Shown: piece after piece, positions 52,807 to 61,810 of the stretch
Layout of the letters: every line of letters begins with the position of its first letter
How positions within the stretch are numbered: position 1 is the stretch's first letter
From: Pseudomonas sp. DC1.2
GTDB lineage: Bacteria > Pseudomonadota > Gammaproteobacteria > Pseudomonadales > Pseudomonadaceae
Direction of reading: 5' to 3'
NCBI RefSeq assembly: GCF_034351645.1
Contig: NZ_CP133782.1
Span: 1,927,001-1,991,000, forward strand
DNA length: 64,000 bases
Notes under the pieces: model-generated
What the model was told of the DNA's origin: nothing
Seen by the model: only the letters and a program-made list of their open reading frames with translations
Database searches by the model: none
Program-made: the position numbers and the translations under genes

Positions 52807-55524
52807 TCAAGAGATAACGGCAGTCGGCTGCGCCATGACGGCGAGCAAACGCTTGATTTCCGGTACGCAGGAGCCGCATTGCGTGCCGCAACCCAGTGTT
52901 TGTTTTAAACCCTGCAAGTCCAGACCGCTGCTGATGCCCGAGCACACCGCGCTTTGGCTGACGTTCATGCAGTTGCACAGGGTTTTGTTGCTTGAGGTCA
53001 GTGTGTCGGTTTGGCCCGGTGGAGCGCTCATTGGCGCCAGCAGCCAACGCCGTAGTTGTTCATCGGCCTGGCCGTCAAGCCACAGACTTTGCAGCCAGTG
53101 TTGGGCAAGTGTTTCACCGGCCAGGCGGATAGCGGTAATCCGGCCATTTTCGATGCGTACCCGTTTGCCGATTGAGCGCCTCGGATCGTCGTAGGCCAAG
53201 ACTGGGCCTTCGTTGAGGCCTAGGCACTGGTCGATATCACGCAGTAACTGCGCATCCGGTGCATGAGCGCTGGCAGCGCGTATTAGCAGCGCGGGACGGT
53301 CACGGCCTGCAAGGCTGAGGCTTACGTAGGAAAACGCCTCACAGAGTGGTCGTAGAGTCTCAAAATGTTGTTGAACATCGCCTTCGATCAGGGCGAAAAG
53401 CTTCCAGGGTAAATTGACAGGCTCCAGGCGGACGCCGCTGTGTTTGAGTTCTGGCTGTTTTGACAACGGGTCAAATGCCCCCAGAGTCAGGGTGTTGACG
53501 CCGCCCTTGAGATATCGGTCCCCCCAATGCATTGGAAGAAAGGCTTGGCCGGGTCGCACGCTGTCATCGCTGACGACCGGGACGATCAGTGCGCCTCGGC
53601 GACTTTTCAGGTTGATCAAGTCACCGGGTTGCAGTCGGTGTCGGCGCAGTTCCTCCGGGTGAAGGCTCAGCACTGCTTCGCTGACGTGGCCGAATAGTTG
53701 TGCCGAGGTGCCGGTGCGGCTCATGCCGTGCCATTGATCGCGAAGACGGCCGGTGATCAGGGTCAGCGGGAAGCGCGCGTCCCGTTGCTCCTTGGCCGCG
53801 CGATACGGATCGGCGACAAATTGCGCGCGTCCGCTGGCAGTCGGGAAAACTCCGTCCAGATACAAACGCGCCGTGCCTTCGCGAGCGCCTGCCGGGAAAG
53901 GCCATTGCTGAGGGCCAAGCTGGTCGATCAAGGCATGGCTTATTCCTGACAGATCAAGGTCGCGCCCGCACGTCAGTTGTTTGTATTCGTCGAAGACTTG
54001 CGCCGGGGTTTCAAAGGCAAACAGGCTGCTGTGTTCGCGACGCAGACGTTTTTCCAGACGCTGCGCGAAATCCACCGTGATCGCCCAGTCGGGTCGCGCT
54101 TCACCGGGTGCGCCGATGGCTTGGCGAACGTGGGAAATTCGTCGTTCGGAATTGGTTACCGTGCCGTCCTTTTCACCCCAACTGGCCGCAGGCAGCAGCA
54201 AATCGGCGAATGCAGCAGTTTCGGTGGTGCGAAAGGCTTCCTGAAGCACCACGAACGGGCAGGCTTGCAAGGCTTCCCGCACGGCCGACTGATCCGGAAG
54301 TGACTGCGCGGGGTTGGTGCAGGCGATCCAAAGCGCCTTGATCTTGCCGATGCGCACCTGTTCGAACAGCTCGATGGCCGTGAGGCCGATTGTTTCTGGC
54401 AGTTGCTCAACCCCCCAGTAGGCAGCTACTTCTGCACGATGCTCGGCATTGGCAGCCTCGCGATGGCCAGGTAGAAGGTTTGATAAGCTGCCAGTTTCCC
54501 GCCCACCCATGGCATTCGGCTGACCGGTCAGGGAGAAAGGTCCTGCACCCGGACGGCCAATTTGTCCGGTGGCCAGGTGCAAGTTGATCAGTGCGCTGTT
54601 TTTCGCGCTGCCGGCGATGGACTGATTCAGCCCCATGCACCACAGCGACAAAAAGCTCGGCGAGGTGCCGACCCATTGCGCGCATTGTTGCAGTTGCTCG
54701 ATTCCAATCCCGCACAGCTGGGAAACCATTTGTGGTGTGTAATCGCGCACCAGGGTTTTCAGCTCGGCCAAGCCCTCGGTGTGGGCCTTGATGAAGTCGC
54801 GGTCGATCCAGTCTTCCCACAACAGCAAATGCAAAATCCCATGGAACAGCGCGACGTCGGTACCCGGCAGGATCGCCAGGTGCAGGTCAGCCAACTCGCA
54901 AGTGTCGGTGCGGCGTGGGTCGATCACGATGACTTTCATCTGCGGTCGTCGGGACTTTGCTTCTTCCAGGCGTCGAAACAGTACCGGGTGAGCGTAAGCC
55001 ATGTTGCTACCGACGATCATCACGCAATCGCTCAACTCCAAGTCTTCGTAGTTGCACGGCGGTGCGTCGGCCCCCAGGCTGCGTTTGTAGCCGACCACTG
55101 CCGATGACATACACAGCCGCGAATTGCTGTCGATATTGTTGGTGCCCACCAGCGCCCTGGCCAGTTTGTTAAAGACGTAGTAGTCCTCCGTCAGCAACTG
55201 CCCGGAGATATAGAACGCCACGCTGTCCGGGCCATACTCGGCAAGGGTCTCGGCGAACACCTGGGCGGCGTGATCAAGGGCCGTATCCCAATCGGTGCGG
55301 CCACGGGCCAAGCCCTTGCCCAAGCGCAGCTCGGGATACAGTGCCCGAGCGGCCATGTCTCCCGTCAGGTGCAAGGTCGCGCCTTTGCTGCATAATTTGC
55401 CGAAGTTGGCCGGGTGGGTCGGATCGCCGCTGACACCGAGGATGCGCTCGCCGTCATGCTCGATCAGCACGCCGCAGCCGACGCCGCAGTAACAGCAGGT
55501 CGAGGCGGTGATTTGGCGGTTCAT
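52807..55524 (-). CDS. nasC: Assimilatory nitrate reductase, catalytic subunit with C-terminal BFD [2Fe-2S] domain
   Basis: A 905-residue cytoplasmic molybdoenzyme of the DMSO-reductase family. The N-terminal 4Fe-4S motif uses Cys10, Cys13, Cys17 and Cys45. Mo-bis-MGD regions include NSRLCMSSAVVGYKRSLGAD and GQPNAMGGRETGSLSNLLPG. The last 60 residues add a BFD-like [2Fe-2S] domain (LCNCMNVSQ and LGCGTQCGSC), so electrons can enter directly without a separate NasB-type ferredoxin subunit. The ATG overlaps the nirD stop (TGATG). Confidence 0.95.
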   Translation of the reverse strand: MNRQITASTCCYCGVGCGVLIEHDGERILGVSGDPTHPANFGKLCSKGATLHLTGDMAARALYPELRLGKGLARGRTDWDTALDHAAQVFAETLAEYGPDSVAFYISGQLLTEDYYVFNKLARALVGTNNIDSNSRLCMSSAVVGYKRSLGADAPPCNYEDLELSDCVMIVGSNMAYAHPVLFRRLEEAKSRRPQMKVIVIDPRRTDTCELADLHLAILPGTDVALFHGILHLLLWEDWIDRDFIKAHTEGLAELKTLVRDYTPQMVSQLCGIGIEQLQQCAQWVGTSPSFLSLWCMGLNQSIAGSAKNSALINLHLATGQIGRPGAGPFSLTGQPNAMGGRETGSLSNLLPGHREAANAEHRAEVAAYWGVEQLPETIGLTAIELFEQVRIGKIKALWIACTNPAQSLPDQSAVREALQACPFVVLQEAFRTTETAAFADLLLPAASWGEKDGTVTNSERRISHVRQAIGAPGEARPDWAITVDFAQRLEKRLRREHSSLFAFETPAQVFDEYKQLTCGRDLDLSGISHALIDQLGPQQWPFPAGAREGTARLYLDGVFPTASGRAQFVADPYRAAKEQRDARFPLTLITGRLRDQWHGMSRTGTSAQLFGHVSEAVLSLHPEELRRHRLQPGDLINLKSRRGALIVPVVSDDSVRPGQAFLPMHWGDRYLKGGVNTLTLGAFDPLSKQPELKHSGVRLEPVNLPWKLFALIEGDVQQHFETLRPLCEAFSYVSLSLAGRDRPALLIRAASAHAPDAQLLRDIDQCLGLNEGPVLAYDDPRRSIGKRVRIENGRITAIRLAGETLAQHWLQSLWLDGQADEQLRRWLLAPMSAPPGQTDTLTSSNKTLCNCMNVSQSAVCSGISSGLDLQGLKQTLGCGTQCGSCVPEIKRLLAVMAQPTAVIS

Positions 55525-55841
55525 CAGCCTGCTTCCCGCAGCGCCAGCATGACCCGGCCATTTTCGATCCGGGCTTGATGGTGATGAGCGCAGCCGATGT
55601 CCGGTGCCAGCGCTTCGCCGGTTTCCAGGTCGATCTGCCAGTTGTGCAGCGGGCAGGCGACCCGTTTGCCATAGATCAAACCTTGGGACAATGGCCCACC
55701 TTTGTGTGGGCAGCGGTCATCAAGGGCGAACACTTCATTGTCGCTGGTACGAAAAATTGCGATGTCACCCTTGGGCCCCGCGACGATCCGCGAGCCGAGG
55801 GTGTTGATCTCTTCCAGCGCACAGATATCAAGCCAGTTCAT
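55524..55841 (-). CDS. nirD: Nitrite reductase small subunit
   Basis: A 105-residue Rieske-fold subunit. The two ligand boxes are CPHKGGPLSQG and CPLHNWQIDL (Cys-His pairs), both intact. It starts with ATG at 55841, overlapping the nirB stop (ATGA). The longer frame to 55919 lies inside nirB and is not used. It assists the NADH-dependent reduction of nitrite to ammonia. Confidence 0.92.
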   Translation of the reverse strand: MNWLDICALEEINTLGSRIVAGPKGDIAIFRTSDNEVFALDDRCPHKGGPLSQGLIYGKRVACPLHNWQIDLETGEALAPDIGCAHHHQARIENGRVMLALREAG

Positions 55842-58291
55842 GCCAGCACCTCCAGGTTTTTCACGGGGATGACGTCGAATTCTTTTTTTAGCAGCGGCTG
55901 TTCCAGGCGTTCCTTCCATGGGTCTTGCTCGAAGGACAGGGAAAATTGCAGTCGATCGTTGAGGGCTTTGCGCCGCTCCGGGTCTTCCAGTACGGCTTGT
56001 TTGATGTGCTCCATGCCAACCCGTTGCAGGTAATGCACGGTGCGCTCGAGATAGAACGCTTCTTCGCGGTACAGCTGTAGGAAAGCTCCGTTGTACTCGC
56101 GCACTTCCTCGGCGGTTTTCAGCTTGACGAAGAACTCGGCGACTTCGGTTTTGATCCCGCCGTTGCCGCCGATGTACATCTCCCAGCCGGAGTCGACACC
56201 GATAATTCCGACGTCCTTGATCCCCGCTTCCGAGCAGTTACGCGGACAGCCGGAGACGGCCAACTTCACCTTGTGCGGCGACCACATATTAAACAGATCA
56301 TGTTCCAGCTCAATGCCCAGTTGCGTCGAATTCTGCGTGCCAAAGCGGCAGAACTCACTGCCGACGCAGGTCTTCACGGTACGAATGGATTTGCCGTAGG
56401 CGTGACCAGACGGCATATCCAGGTCCTTCCAGACCCCTGGCAGGTCCTGTTTTTTGATTCCCAGCAAATCGATGCGCTGGCCGCCGGTGACTTTCACCAT
56501 GGGGACGTTGTACTTGTCGGCTACGTCGGCAATACGCCGTAGTTCCGAGGGATTCGTCACACCGCCCCACATCCTTGGGACGACAGAGTAGGTGCCGTCT
56601 TTCTGGATGTTGGCGTGGGCTCGCTCGTTGATCAGCCGCGATTGCGGATCGTCCTTGGCCTCGCCCGGCCAGGTGGAAATCAGGTAATAGTTGAGCGCCG
56701 GGCGGCAGGTGGCGCAGCCGTTGGGGGTACGCCAATTCAGGTAGCTCATGGTGCCGGCAATCGTTAGCAAGTGCTGTTCGCGGATGGCCTGGCGGATTTG
56801 CCCGTGGTTCAGGTCGCTGCAACCGCAGATGGCTTTTTCGCTTTTTGGTTTGACGTCGGCCGCACCGCCCACGGTGTTGATCAAGATCTGTTCTACCAGC
56901 CCCGCACAGGAACCGCAGGAGCTGGCGGCCTTGGTGTGTTTTTTCACTTCATCGACGCTGAACAGTCCGTGTTCCTGAATCGCCTTGACGATGGTGCCTT
57001 TGCACACGCCGTTGCAGCCGCAGACTTCGGCGGTGTCCGCCATGCTCATCGCTTTGTCCTGGCCTTGATGCCCTACGTCGCCCAAGGCGTTTTCGCCGAA
57101 CATCAGGTGGTCGCGGATCTCGCCGATGGCGTGATTCTCACGGATTTGTCGGAAATACCAGCCGCCGTCTGCCGTATCGCCGTACAGACAGGCGCCAACC
57201 AGCACGTCATCCTTGATCACCAGTTTTTTGTAGACCCCGCCGATGGGGTCGGAAAGGGTGATGGTCTCAGTGCCTTCGCCGCCCATGAAATCGCCAGCGG
57301 AGAACAGATCAATACCGGTGACTTTGAGCTTGGTCGAGGTCACGGAGCCCTGATAGCGGGCAAAGCCCAGTTGCGCCAGGTGGTTGGCGCAGACTTTGGC
57401 CTGTTCGAACAGCGGCGCCACCAGGCCGTAGGCGATGCCACGGTGGCTGGCACATTCGCCGATAGCGTAGATGCGTGGGTCGTAGGTTTGCAGGGTGTCA
57501 TCGACCAGAATCCCGCGGTTGCAAGGGATGCCGGCTTTTTCCGCGAGTGTGGTGTTGGGGCGAATGCCGGCCGCCATCACCACCAGGTCAGCGGGGATGA
57601 TGTCGCCGTTTTTGAACTGTACTGAGCCTACCCGACCATTGCCGGCATCGTGCAGGGCTTGGGTCTGTTCGCATAGGCGAAAGTTCAGGCCGCGCGCCTC
57701 CAGGGCGGTTTGCAGCAGTTGGCCGCTGGTCTTGTCCAGTTGCCGCTCAAGCAGCCACTCGCCGATGTGTACCACCGTGACGTGCATACCGCGCAGCATC
57801 AGGCCATTGGCGGCCTCCAGTCCCAGCAGGCCGCCGCCGATGACCACGGCATGCTTGTGGGTTTTCGCGGTGTTGATCATTGCCTGGGTGTCAGCGATGT
57901 CGCGGTAGCCGATCACACCCTGCAAGGTATTGCCGGGAATCGGCAGAATGAACGGAGTCGAGCCCGTGGCAATCAACAGGCGATCGTATTCGGCTTCGGT
58001 GCCGTCTTCAGCGATCACCCGGCGCTTGACCCGATCGATCTCTACCACTTTGCGGTTGAGCAACAACGTGATGTTGTTGTTCAGGTACCAGTCCAGGTCG
58101 TTGAGCACGATTTCTTCGAAGGTCTGCTCGCCGGCCAGTACCGGCGACAACAAGATACGGTTGTAGTTGGTGTGGGGTTCGGCCCCAAAGACCGTGATGT
58201 CGTATAGCTCGTTGCTCAGCTTAAGCAGTTCTTCCAGGGTACGGACCCCGGCCATGCCGTTGCCAATCATCACCAGTTTTAGTTTTTTCAT
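55838..58291 (-). CDS. nirB: NADH-dependent assimilatory nitrite reductase large subunit
   Basis: An 817-residue protein. The FAD/NADH domain begins KLVMIGNGMAGVRTLEELL and has VVIGGGLLGLEAANGL. One or two BFD-type [2Fe-2S] modules follow (CGCNGVCKGTIV, SCGSCAGLVEQIL). The siroheme/4Fe-4S half carries CVGSEFCRFGTQNS and SGCPRNCSEAGIKD. It reduces nitrite to ammonium with six electrons. The 336 bases upstream form a regulated leader. Confidence 0.96.
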   Translation of the reverse strand: MKKLKLVMIGNGMAGVRTLEELLKLSNELYDITVFGAEPHTNYNRILLSPVLAGEQTFEEIVLNDLDWYLNNNITLLLNRKVVEIDRVKRRVIAEDGTEAEYDRLLIATGSTPFILPIPGNTLQGVIGYRDIADTQAMINTAKTHKHAVVIGGGLLGLEAANGLMLRGMHVTVVHIGEWLLERQLDKTSGQLLQTALEARGLNFRLCEQTQALHDAGNGRVGSVQFKNGDIIPADLVVMAAGIRPNTTLAEKAGIPCNRGILVDDTLQTYDPRIYAIGECASHRGIAYGLVAPLFEQAKVCANHLAQLGFARYQGSVTSTKLKVTGIDLFSAGDFMGGEGTETITLSDPIGGVYKKLVIKDDVLVGACLYGDTADGGWYFRQIRENHAIGEIRDHLMFGENALGDVGHQGQDKAMSMADTAEVCGCNGVCKGTIVKAIQEHGLFSVDEVKKHTKAASSCGSCAGLVEQILINTVGGAADVKPKSEKAICGCSDLNHGQIRQAIREQHLLTIAGTMSYLNWRTPNGCATCRPALNYYLISTWPGEAKDDPQSRLINERAHANIQKDGTYSVVPRMWGGVTNPSELRRIADVADKYNVPMVKVTGGQRIDLLGIKKQDLPGVWKDLDMPSGHAYGKSIRTVKTCVGSEFCRFGTQNSTQLGIELEHDLFNMWSPHKVKLAVSGCPRNCSEAGIKDVGIIGVDSGWEMYIGGNGGIKTEVAEFFVKLKTAEEVREYNGAFLQLYREEAFYLERTVHYLQRVGMEHIKQAVLEDPERRKALNDRLQFSLSFEQDPWKERLEQPLLKKEFDVIPVKNLEVLA

Positions 58292-58362
58292 CAGGTTCTC
58301 CGGGGAGCCTGGACCCGCCTCATCAGGGCTTTCAGGTCAGGCTCGACAAATTTTGCGCAAAC

Positions 58363-58403
58363 AAAAAAAGGCGTCCCGCTAGTTGCCTAGCGAGGACGCC
58401 TTT
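58363..58403 (-). terminator. Leader terminator upstream of nirB
   Basis: On the minus strand AAAGGCGTCC pairs with GGACGCCTTT, extended inside by CGCTAG / CTAGCG, and is followed by a run of seven T. It lies about 70 bases before the nirB start, inside the transcript, and so is an attenuator. Its 5' arm overlaps hexaloop hairpin P2. Confidence 0.9.
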
Positions 58404-58452
58404 GTCCTTATCCCGTTCTCTCGGGGAGCGCAGCCTTCGTCGTTGAAGGCTG
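58394..58452 (-). promoter_or_regulatory. ANTAR (NasT) antiterminator RNA element of nirB
   Basis: Minus-strand P1 is CAGCCTTC-AACGAC-GAAGGCTG (58452-58431). An extra hexaloop stem CCCG-AGAGAA-CGGG lies at about 58425-58412. P2 is GGAC-AAAGGC-GTCC (58407-58394), sharing bases with the terminator. All three six-base loops have A at position 1 and G at position 4, the rule for ANTAR-protein binding. Binding by NasT should hold P2 and block the terminator. Confidence 0.85.
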
Positions 58453-58477
58453 GGCTTTATGTGTGATGAACAGGCTA

Positions 58478-58495
58478 ATGCAGCGGTTGTGCCAA
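58478..58495 (-). promoter_or_regulatory. Sigma-54 promoter of nirBD-nasC-cobA
   Basis: On the minus strand, TTGGCACAACCGCTGCAT has GG and GC at the exact -24/-12 spacing (10 bases between). Transcription would start near 58468, about 16 bases before P1. A GTGCG-N8-GCAC element near 58546-58563 might be an NtrC site. Confidence 0.8.
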
Positions 58496-58627
58496 GTGGC
58501 TCAGTGGGCGAATTTGTTGGGTATCACCTGCAGAGGCAGTGTTAAGTGCGACTTTTTTTGCACTGATTCAAGGCGCAGCGCCCGGTTCTGGAGCGCATCA
58601 ATTCTGTGGCGAAGCGTTGTGCTCCGT

Positions 58628-60301
58628 TCAGGATGAGTGGAACACCAGAAACAACAGCAGCAGATTCACCAGCAATGACGCCAGCGCCAAGGTCCGCCAG
58701 ACAATCAAAGGCTCGCGCTCCATTAATGGCCTGGGCCGCACGCTCAAACTGCGGCGCTCTCCTTGTTCCAGCAGCAACAGCCACTCTTCTGCGGTTTCGA
58801 AGCGTTGCTGTGAGTCTGCCGCTACCGCGCGTTCCAGACTTTGCGCGAGCCATTCCGGCAGATCGGGTCGGTAGCGGCTGGGGCTGACAGCCACACCAAA
58901 CCGTGGTCGCTGGAATGCTTCGATTTCGCCGTAGGGATAATGCCCGGTGAGCAGGAAGTAGAGGGTCACCCCTACGCAATAAAGGTCCTGCTGCGGTGTC
59001 GGCGCCTCACCGCGAAAGGCTTCCGGCGCGATGTAACTCGGGGTTCCCGGCAGCATAGAAGGTTGATCCTCGGACAGTCCGGGGCAGTAGGCGAGGCCGA
59101 AGTCCAGTAAGCGTAATTCGCCGTCATCCCCCAGCAGCAGGTTCTGCGGTTTGATGTCGCGATGCATAATCTGTCGCCGATGCAGCATACCAACCGCCCG
59201 TAACAGGCTTTCGGCCAGCGCTTGCCATTGGGGCAGCGGCAGCGGTCCGGTTCGGTCCTGCAACTCGGCCAGGGTCATACCCGGATACTCGCGCATCACG
59301 TAGTACAAATGCTGGCGTTGGGGGGCAGCATGAACTTCAGGGAAATGCCGCCCGGCCACTCGCTTGAGAAACCACTCCTCCGACAGCAACGCTTGCCCCG
59401 CCTGATGATCATCGCGCAGCCGGCTGGGCAGGGTTTTCAGCAGCCAGGGTTGATGGTGTGCGTCCCGCACCCGATAGAGCAGTGATTGCTGACTCTGGCC
59501 GAGGATTTTTTCGACCTGCCAGCCTTCGAAAGACTGCCCCGGTTTCAGCTCTGGCGGCAGGGGCCACTGCTGCAACTGAATCAGCGCATCACCGATGCTG
59601 GTTTCACCGACAGCGTCAACGCGTACCAGTAACGCGCTGGCGTTGTCCTGGCTGCCGGCCAGGTGCGCCGCGTTGACCAATGTCTGAGCGGCGCTGTTCA
59701 GGTCAGGCTGATCGCGCAAAATTGCCGCAATCGCGGTATCGCCCAGCACGGCCCAAACGCCGTCGCTGAGCAGTACAAAACTTTCATTGAGGCGCAGTTC
59801 GCCATCCAGGAAGTCCAGCACCAGATGCTGATCGAGTCCAAGTGCCCGTTTAAGGACATGCTGCATGCCTGGCTGGTCCCAGACATGGTCTTCGCTGACC
59901 CGCTGTAACTGGTCGGCGTGCCAGCGATAAACCCGGCAATCGCCGACATGGGCCAGGGTAAAACGCTTACCCCTTATGACCAATGCGCTGACAGTGGTCA
60001 GCAGCGGCTGCCCACCCCCATTGGCTTGCAGCCAGCGATTCTGTGCCAATAGCAAACGATCCAGAGCCTGCGCCACGCCCCAGGTTTGCGGCGTAGCGTA
60101 GTAATCCAGTGCCAGGGCCTGCAAGGTCGAACGCGCCGCCAGGCCACCATCCGCGCATTGGCTGACACCGTCGGCGATGGCGAACAGGTAACCCTTGCTC
60201 GCCGCCAACGCGGGTGCAGGTGTGACCAGTCGCATCGCGTCTTGATTTTCTTCACGCGGACCAATGGCGCTGGCCTGGGCAAAGCTCAGTTGCAGACTCA
60301 T
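58628..60301 (-). CDS. PP2C phosphatase-Ser/Thr kinase fusion, membrane-anchored
   Basis: A 557-residue protein. Residues 1-235 are a PP2C phosphatase (GPREENQDAMR, FAIADGVS, HVGDCRVYR, LLSDGVW, SQDNASALLV). About 265-520 is a Hanks-type kinase with the ATP lysine in PWLLKTLP, HRDIKPQNLLLGDDGELRLL, the DFGLA metal motif and PGTPSYIAPEAF. A single helix (LALASLLVNLLLLFLVF) ends it. Kinase and antagonist phosphatase in one chain imply a reversible switch. It starts 7 bases after the nitrate transporter gene, so it is expressed under nitrate control; the targets are unknown. Confidence 0.9.
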   Translation of the reverse strand: MSLQLSFAQASAIGPREENQDAMRLVTPAPALAASKGYLFAIADGVSQCADGGLAARSTLQALALDYYATPQTWGVAQALDRLLLAQNRWLQANGGGQPLLTTVSALVIRGKRFTLAHVGDCRVYRWHADQLQRVSEDHVWDQPGMQHVLKRALGLDQHLVLDFLDGELRLNESFVLLSDGVWAVLGDTAIAAILRDQPDLNSAAQTLVNAAHLAGSQDNASALLVRVDAVGETSIGDALIQLQQWPLPPELKPGQSFEGWQVEKILGQSQQSLLYRVRDAHHQPWLLKTLPSRLRDDHQAGQALLSEEWFLKRVAGRHFPEVHAAPQRQHLYYVMREYPGMTLAELQDRTGPLPLPQWQALAESLLRAVGMLHRRQIMHRDIKPQNLLLGDDGELRLLDFGLAYCPGLSEDQPSMLPGTPSYIAPEAFRGEAPTPQQDLYCVGVTLYFLLTGHYPYGEIEAFQRPRFGVAVSPSRYRPDLPEWLAQSLERAVAADSQQRFETAEEWLLLLEQGERRSLSVRPRPLMEREPLIVWRTLALASLLVNLLLLFLVFHSS

Positions 60302-60308
60302 GGGCGTG

Positions 60309-61520
60309 TCAGACCCGCGCCGCCGTCACTGCGGCCGAGCCCCAGGTTGTTCTCCAGCGACGTTTCACCCCGTGCAGACCGAACCAGGCAATCACGCCGA
60401 GGCTGGCAAACAACCACAAGGCCAGTTGATAGCTGCCGGTGCTTTGCTTGATCGCGCCCATTCCTGCTGCAAGGGCGAAGCCGCCGATGCCACCGGCCAT
60501 GCCGATCAGTCCGGTCATTACGCCGATTTCCCGGCGAAAACGCTGTGGGACTAACTGGAAAACTGCACCGTTACCCGCACCCAATCCGAGCATGGTGCAG
60601 ACGAAAAGCGCCAATGCAGCGTAGGAACTCGGCAAGTTGAATCCCACCGCAGCGATACAGATCGCGGCCACCGTGTACATCGCCAAGAGGGTACGAATGC
60701 CGCCAAAGCGATCCGCCAACGCACCGCCCAACGGCCGCATCAAACTGCCACCGAACACGCAGGCGGCCGTGTAGTAGCCGGCTGTGACCGGGCTCAAGCC
60801 GTATTGGTCGTTGAAGTAACCAGGCAGCGCGCTTGCCAGGCCGATGAAGCCACCGAAGGTCACGCTGTAGAAAAACATGAACCACCAGCTGTCGCGGTCA
60901 CCCAGGGCTTTAAAGTAGTCGGCCATCGCCTTGGCTTTTGGCCGCTCAGGCGCATTTTTGGCCAGCCAGGCGAAAATGATCAGGGTCAGGATCAGCGGGA
61001 TCAGGGCGAAGCCGAACACATTGCTCCAGCCGAACGCGGCAGCCAGCACCGGCGCGATCAGCGCTGCTAGCACGGTGCCAGAGTTTCCAGCACCCGCGAT
61101 GCCCAGGGCCTTGCCTTGATGTTGCGGCGGATACCATTGCGACGCCAGTGGCAGGGCGACGGCAAAGGACGCGCCAGCCATGCCGAGGAACAGGCCCAGT
61201 AGCAGCGCTTGCTCGTAGCTATGGATACCCAGCTTCCAGGCACCGAACAGCGCGCAGATGACGATCACCTGACCGATCAGCCCTGCGGTTTTCGGCGACA
61301 GGCGGTCAGCCAGCACGCCCATCACAAAGCGCAGCACCGCCCCGGCCAGGATCGGCGTGGCTACCACCAGTCCACGCTGTTGGGTGGTCAGGTGCAGGTC
61401 AGCGGCGATCTGCACGGCCAGTGGACCCAGCAAATACCAGACCATGAAACTCAGGTCGAAGTAGAGGAAAGCCGCGAATAATGTCGGGGTATGACCGGAT
61501 TTCCAGAAGGTTGAATTCAT
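60309..61520 (-). CDS. nasA: NNP-family nitrate/nitrite transporter
   Basis: A 403-residue, 12-segment MFS protein started at the ATG at 61520 (MNSTFWKSGHTPTLFAAFLY). The nitrate-transporter signatures are AGASFAVALPLASQWYP followed by GKALGIAGAGNSGTVLAAL, and GGIGGFALAAGMG in the second half. It imports nitrate for assimilation. It is transcribed from a sigma-54 promoter through an attenuator, with the kinase gene as partner. Confidence 0.92.
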   Translation of the reverse strand: MNSTFWKSGHTPTLFAAFLYFDLSFMVWYLLGPLAVQIAADLHLTTQQRGLVVATPILAGAVLRFVMGVLADRLSPKTAGLIGQVIVICALFGAWKLGIHSYEQALLLGLFLGMAGASFAVALPLASQWYPPQHQGKALGIAGAGNSGTVLAALIAPVLAAAFGWSNVFGFALIPLILTLIIFAWLAKNAPERPKAKAMADYFKALGDRDSWWFMFFYSVTFGGFIGLASALPGYFNDQYGLSPVTAGYYTAACVFGGSLMRPLGGALADRFGGIRTLLAMYTVAAICIAAVGFNLPSSYAALALFVCTMLGLGAGNGAVFQLVPQRFRREIGVMTGLIGMAGGIGGFALAAGMGAIKQSTGSYQLALWLFASLGVIAWFGLHGVKRRWRTTWGSAAVTAARV

Positions 61521-61621
61521 CGCGCACCTCAGCTGTTGGGAGTCTCGAGAAGGAGTCATTAGCTAGCAGGTGGGGCGCCGCAACGGCCGCACCACCGGCC
61601 CCGGGCTGTGGGGCCAAAACG

Positions 61622-61670
61622 AAAAAACGTCGCTACCGGATCCGCCTTGGGCGAATAAAGTGAGCGACGT
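61622..61670 (-). terminator. Leader terminator upstream of the nitrate transporter
   Basis: Minus-strand ACGTCGCT pairs with AGCGACGT across a 28-base loop, followed by TTTTTT. It lies about 100 bases before the start codon. Its 5' arm includes the 3' half of hairpin P2 (GTCG), making the two folds mutually exclusive. Confidence 0.88.
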
Positions 61671-61705
61671 CTTTGTCGTAGGTGGGGCAACCGCCGTTGG
61701 TTACC
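61665..61705 (-). promoter_or_regulatory. ANTAR (NasT) antiterminator RNA element of the transporter gene
   Basis: P1 is GGTAACC-AACGGC-GGTTGCC (61705-61686), P2 is CGAC-AAAGAC-GTCG (61678-61665), with a 7-base linker. Both hexaloops have A1 and G4. P1 would lie within about 5 bases of the predicted RNA 5' end. Confidence 0.87.
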
Positions 61706-61720
61706 TGTATGGATTGCTAA

Positions 61721-61735
61721 GCCAGATTTGTGCCA
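61721..61735 (-). promoter_or_regulatory. Sigma-54 promoter of the transporter-kinase unit
   Basis: Minus-strand TGGCACAAATCTGGC has GG and GC separated by 10 bases, the -24/-12 layout. The transcript would start near 61710. Confidence 0.72.
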
Positions 61736-61758
61736 CATCCGAATGAATGTGAGTGCCC

Positions 61759-61796
61759 GGCGCACTTCGCTATGAAATCCCATAGCGAGGTGCGCC
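61759..61796. terminator. Long inverted repeat after nasT
   Basis: GGCGCACTTCGCTATG and CATAGCGAGGTGCGCC form a 16-base stem (one mismatch) with a 6-base loop, 15 bases after the nasT stop. No T-run follows, but it could separate nasST from the next promoter. Confidence 0.6.
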
Positions 61797-61810
61797 CGCG
61801 AAGGCGTCTT

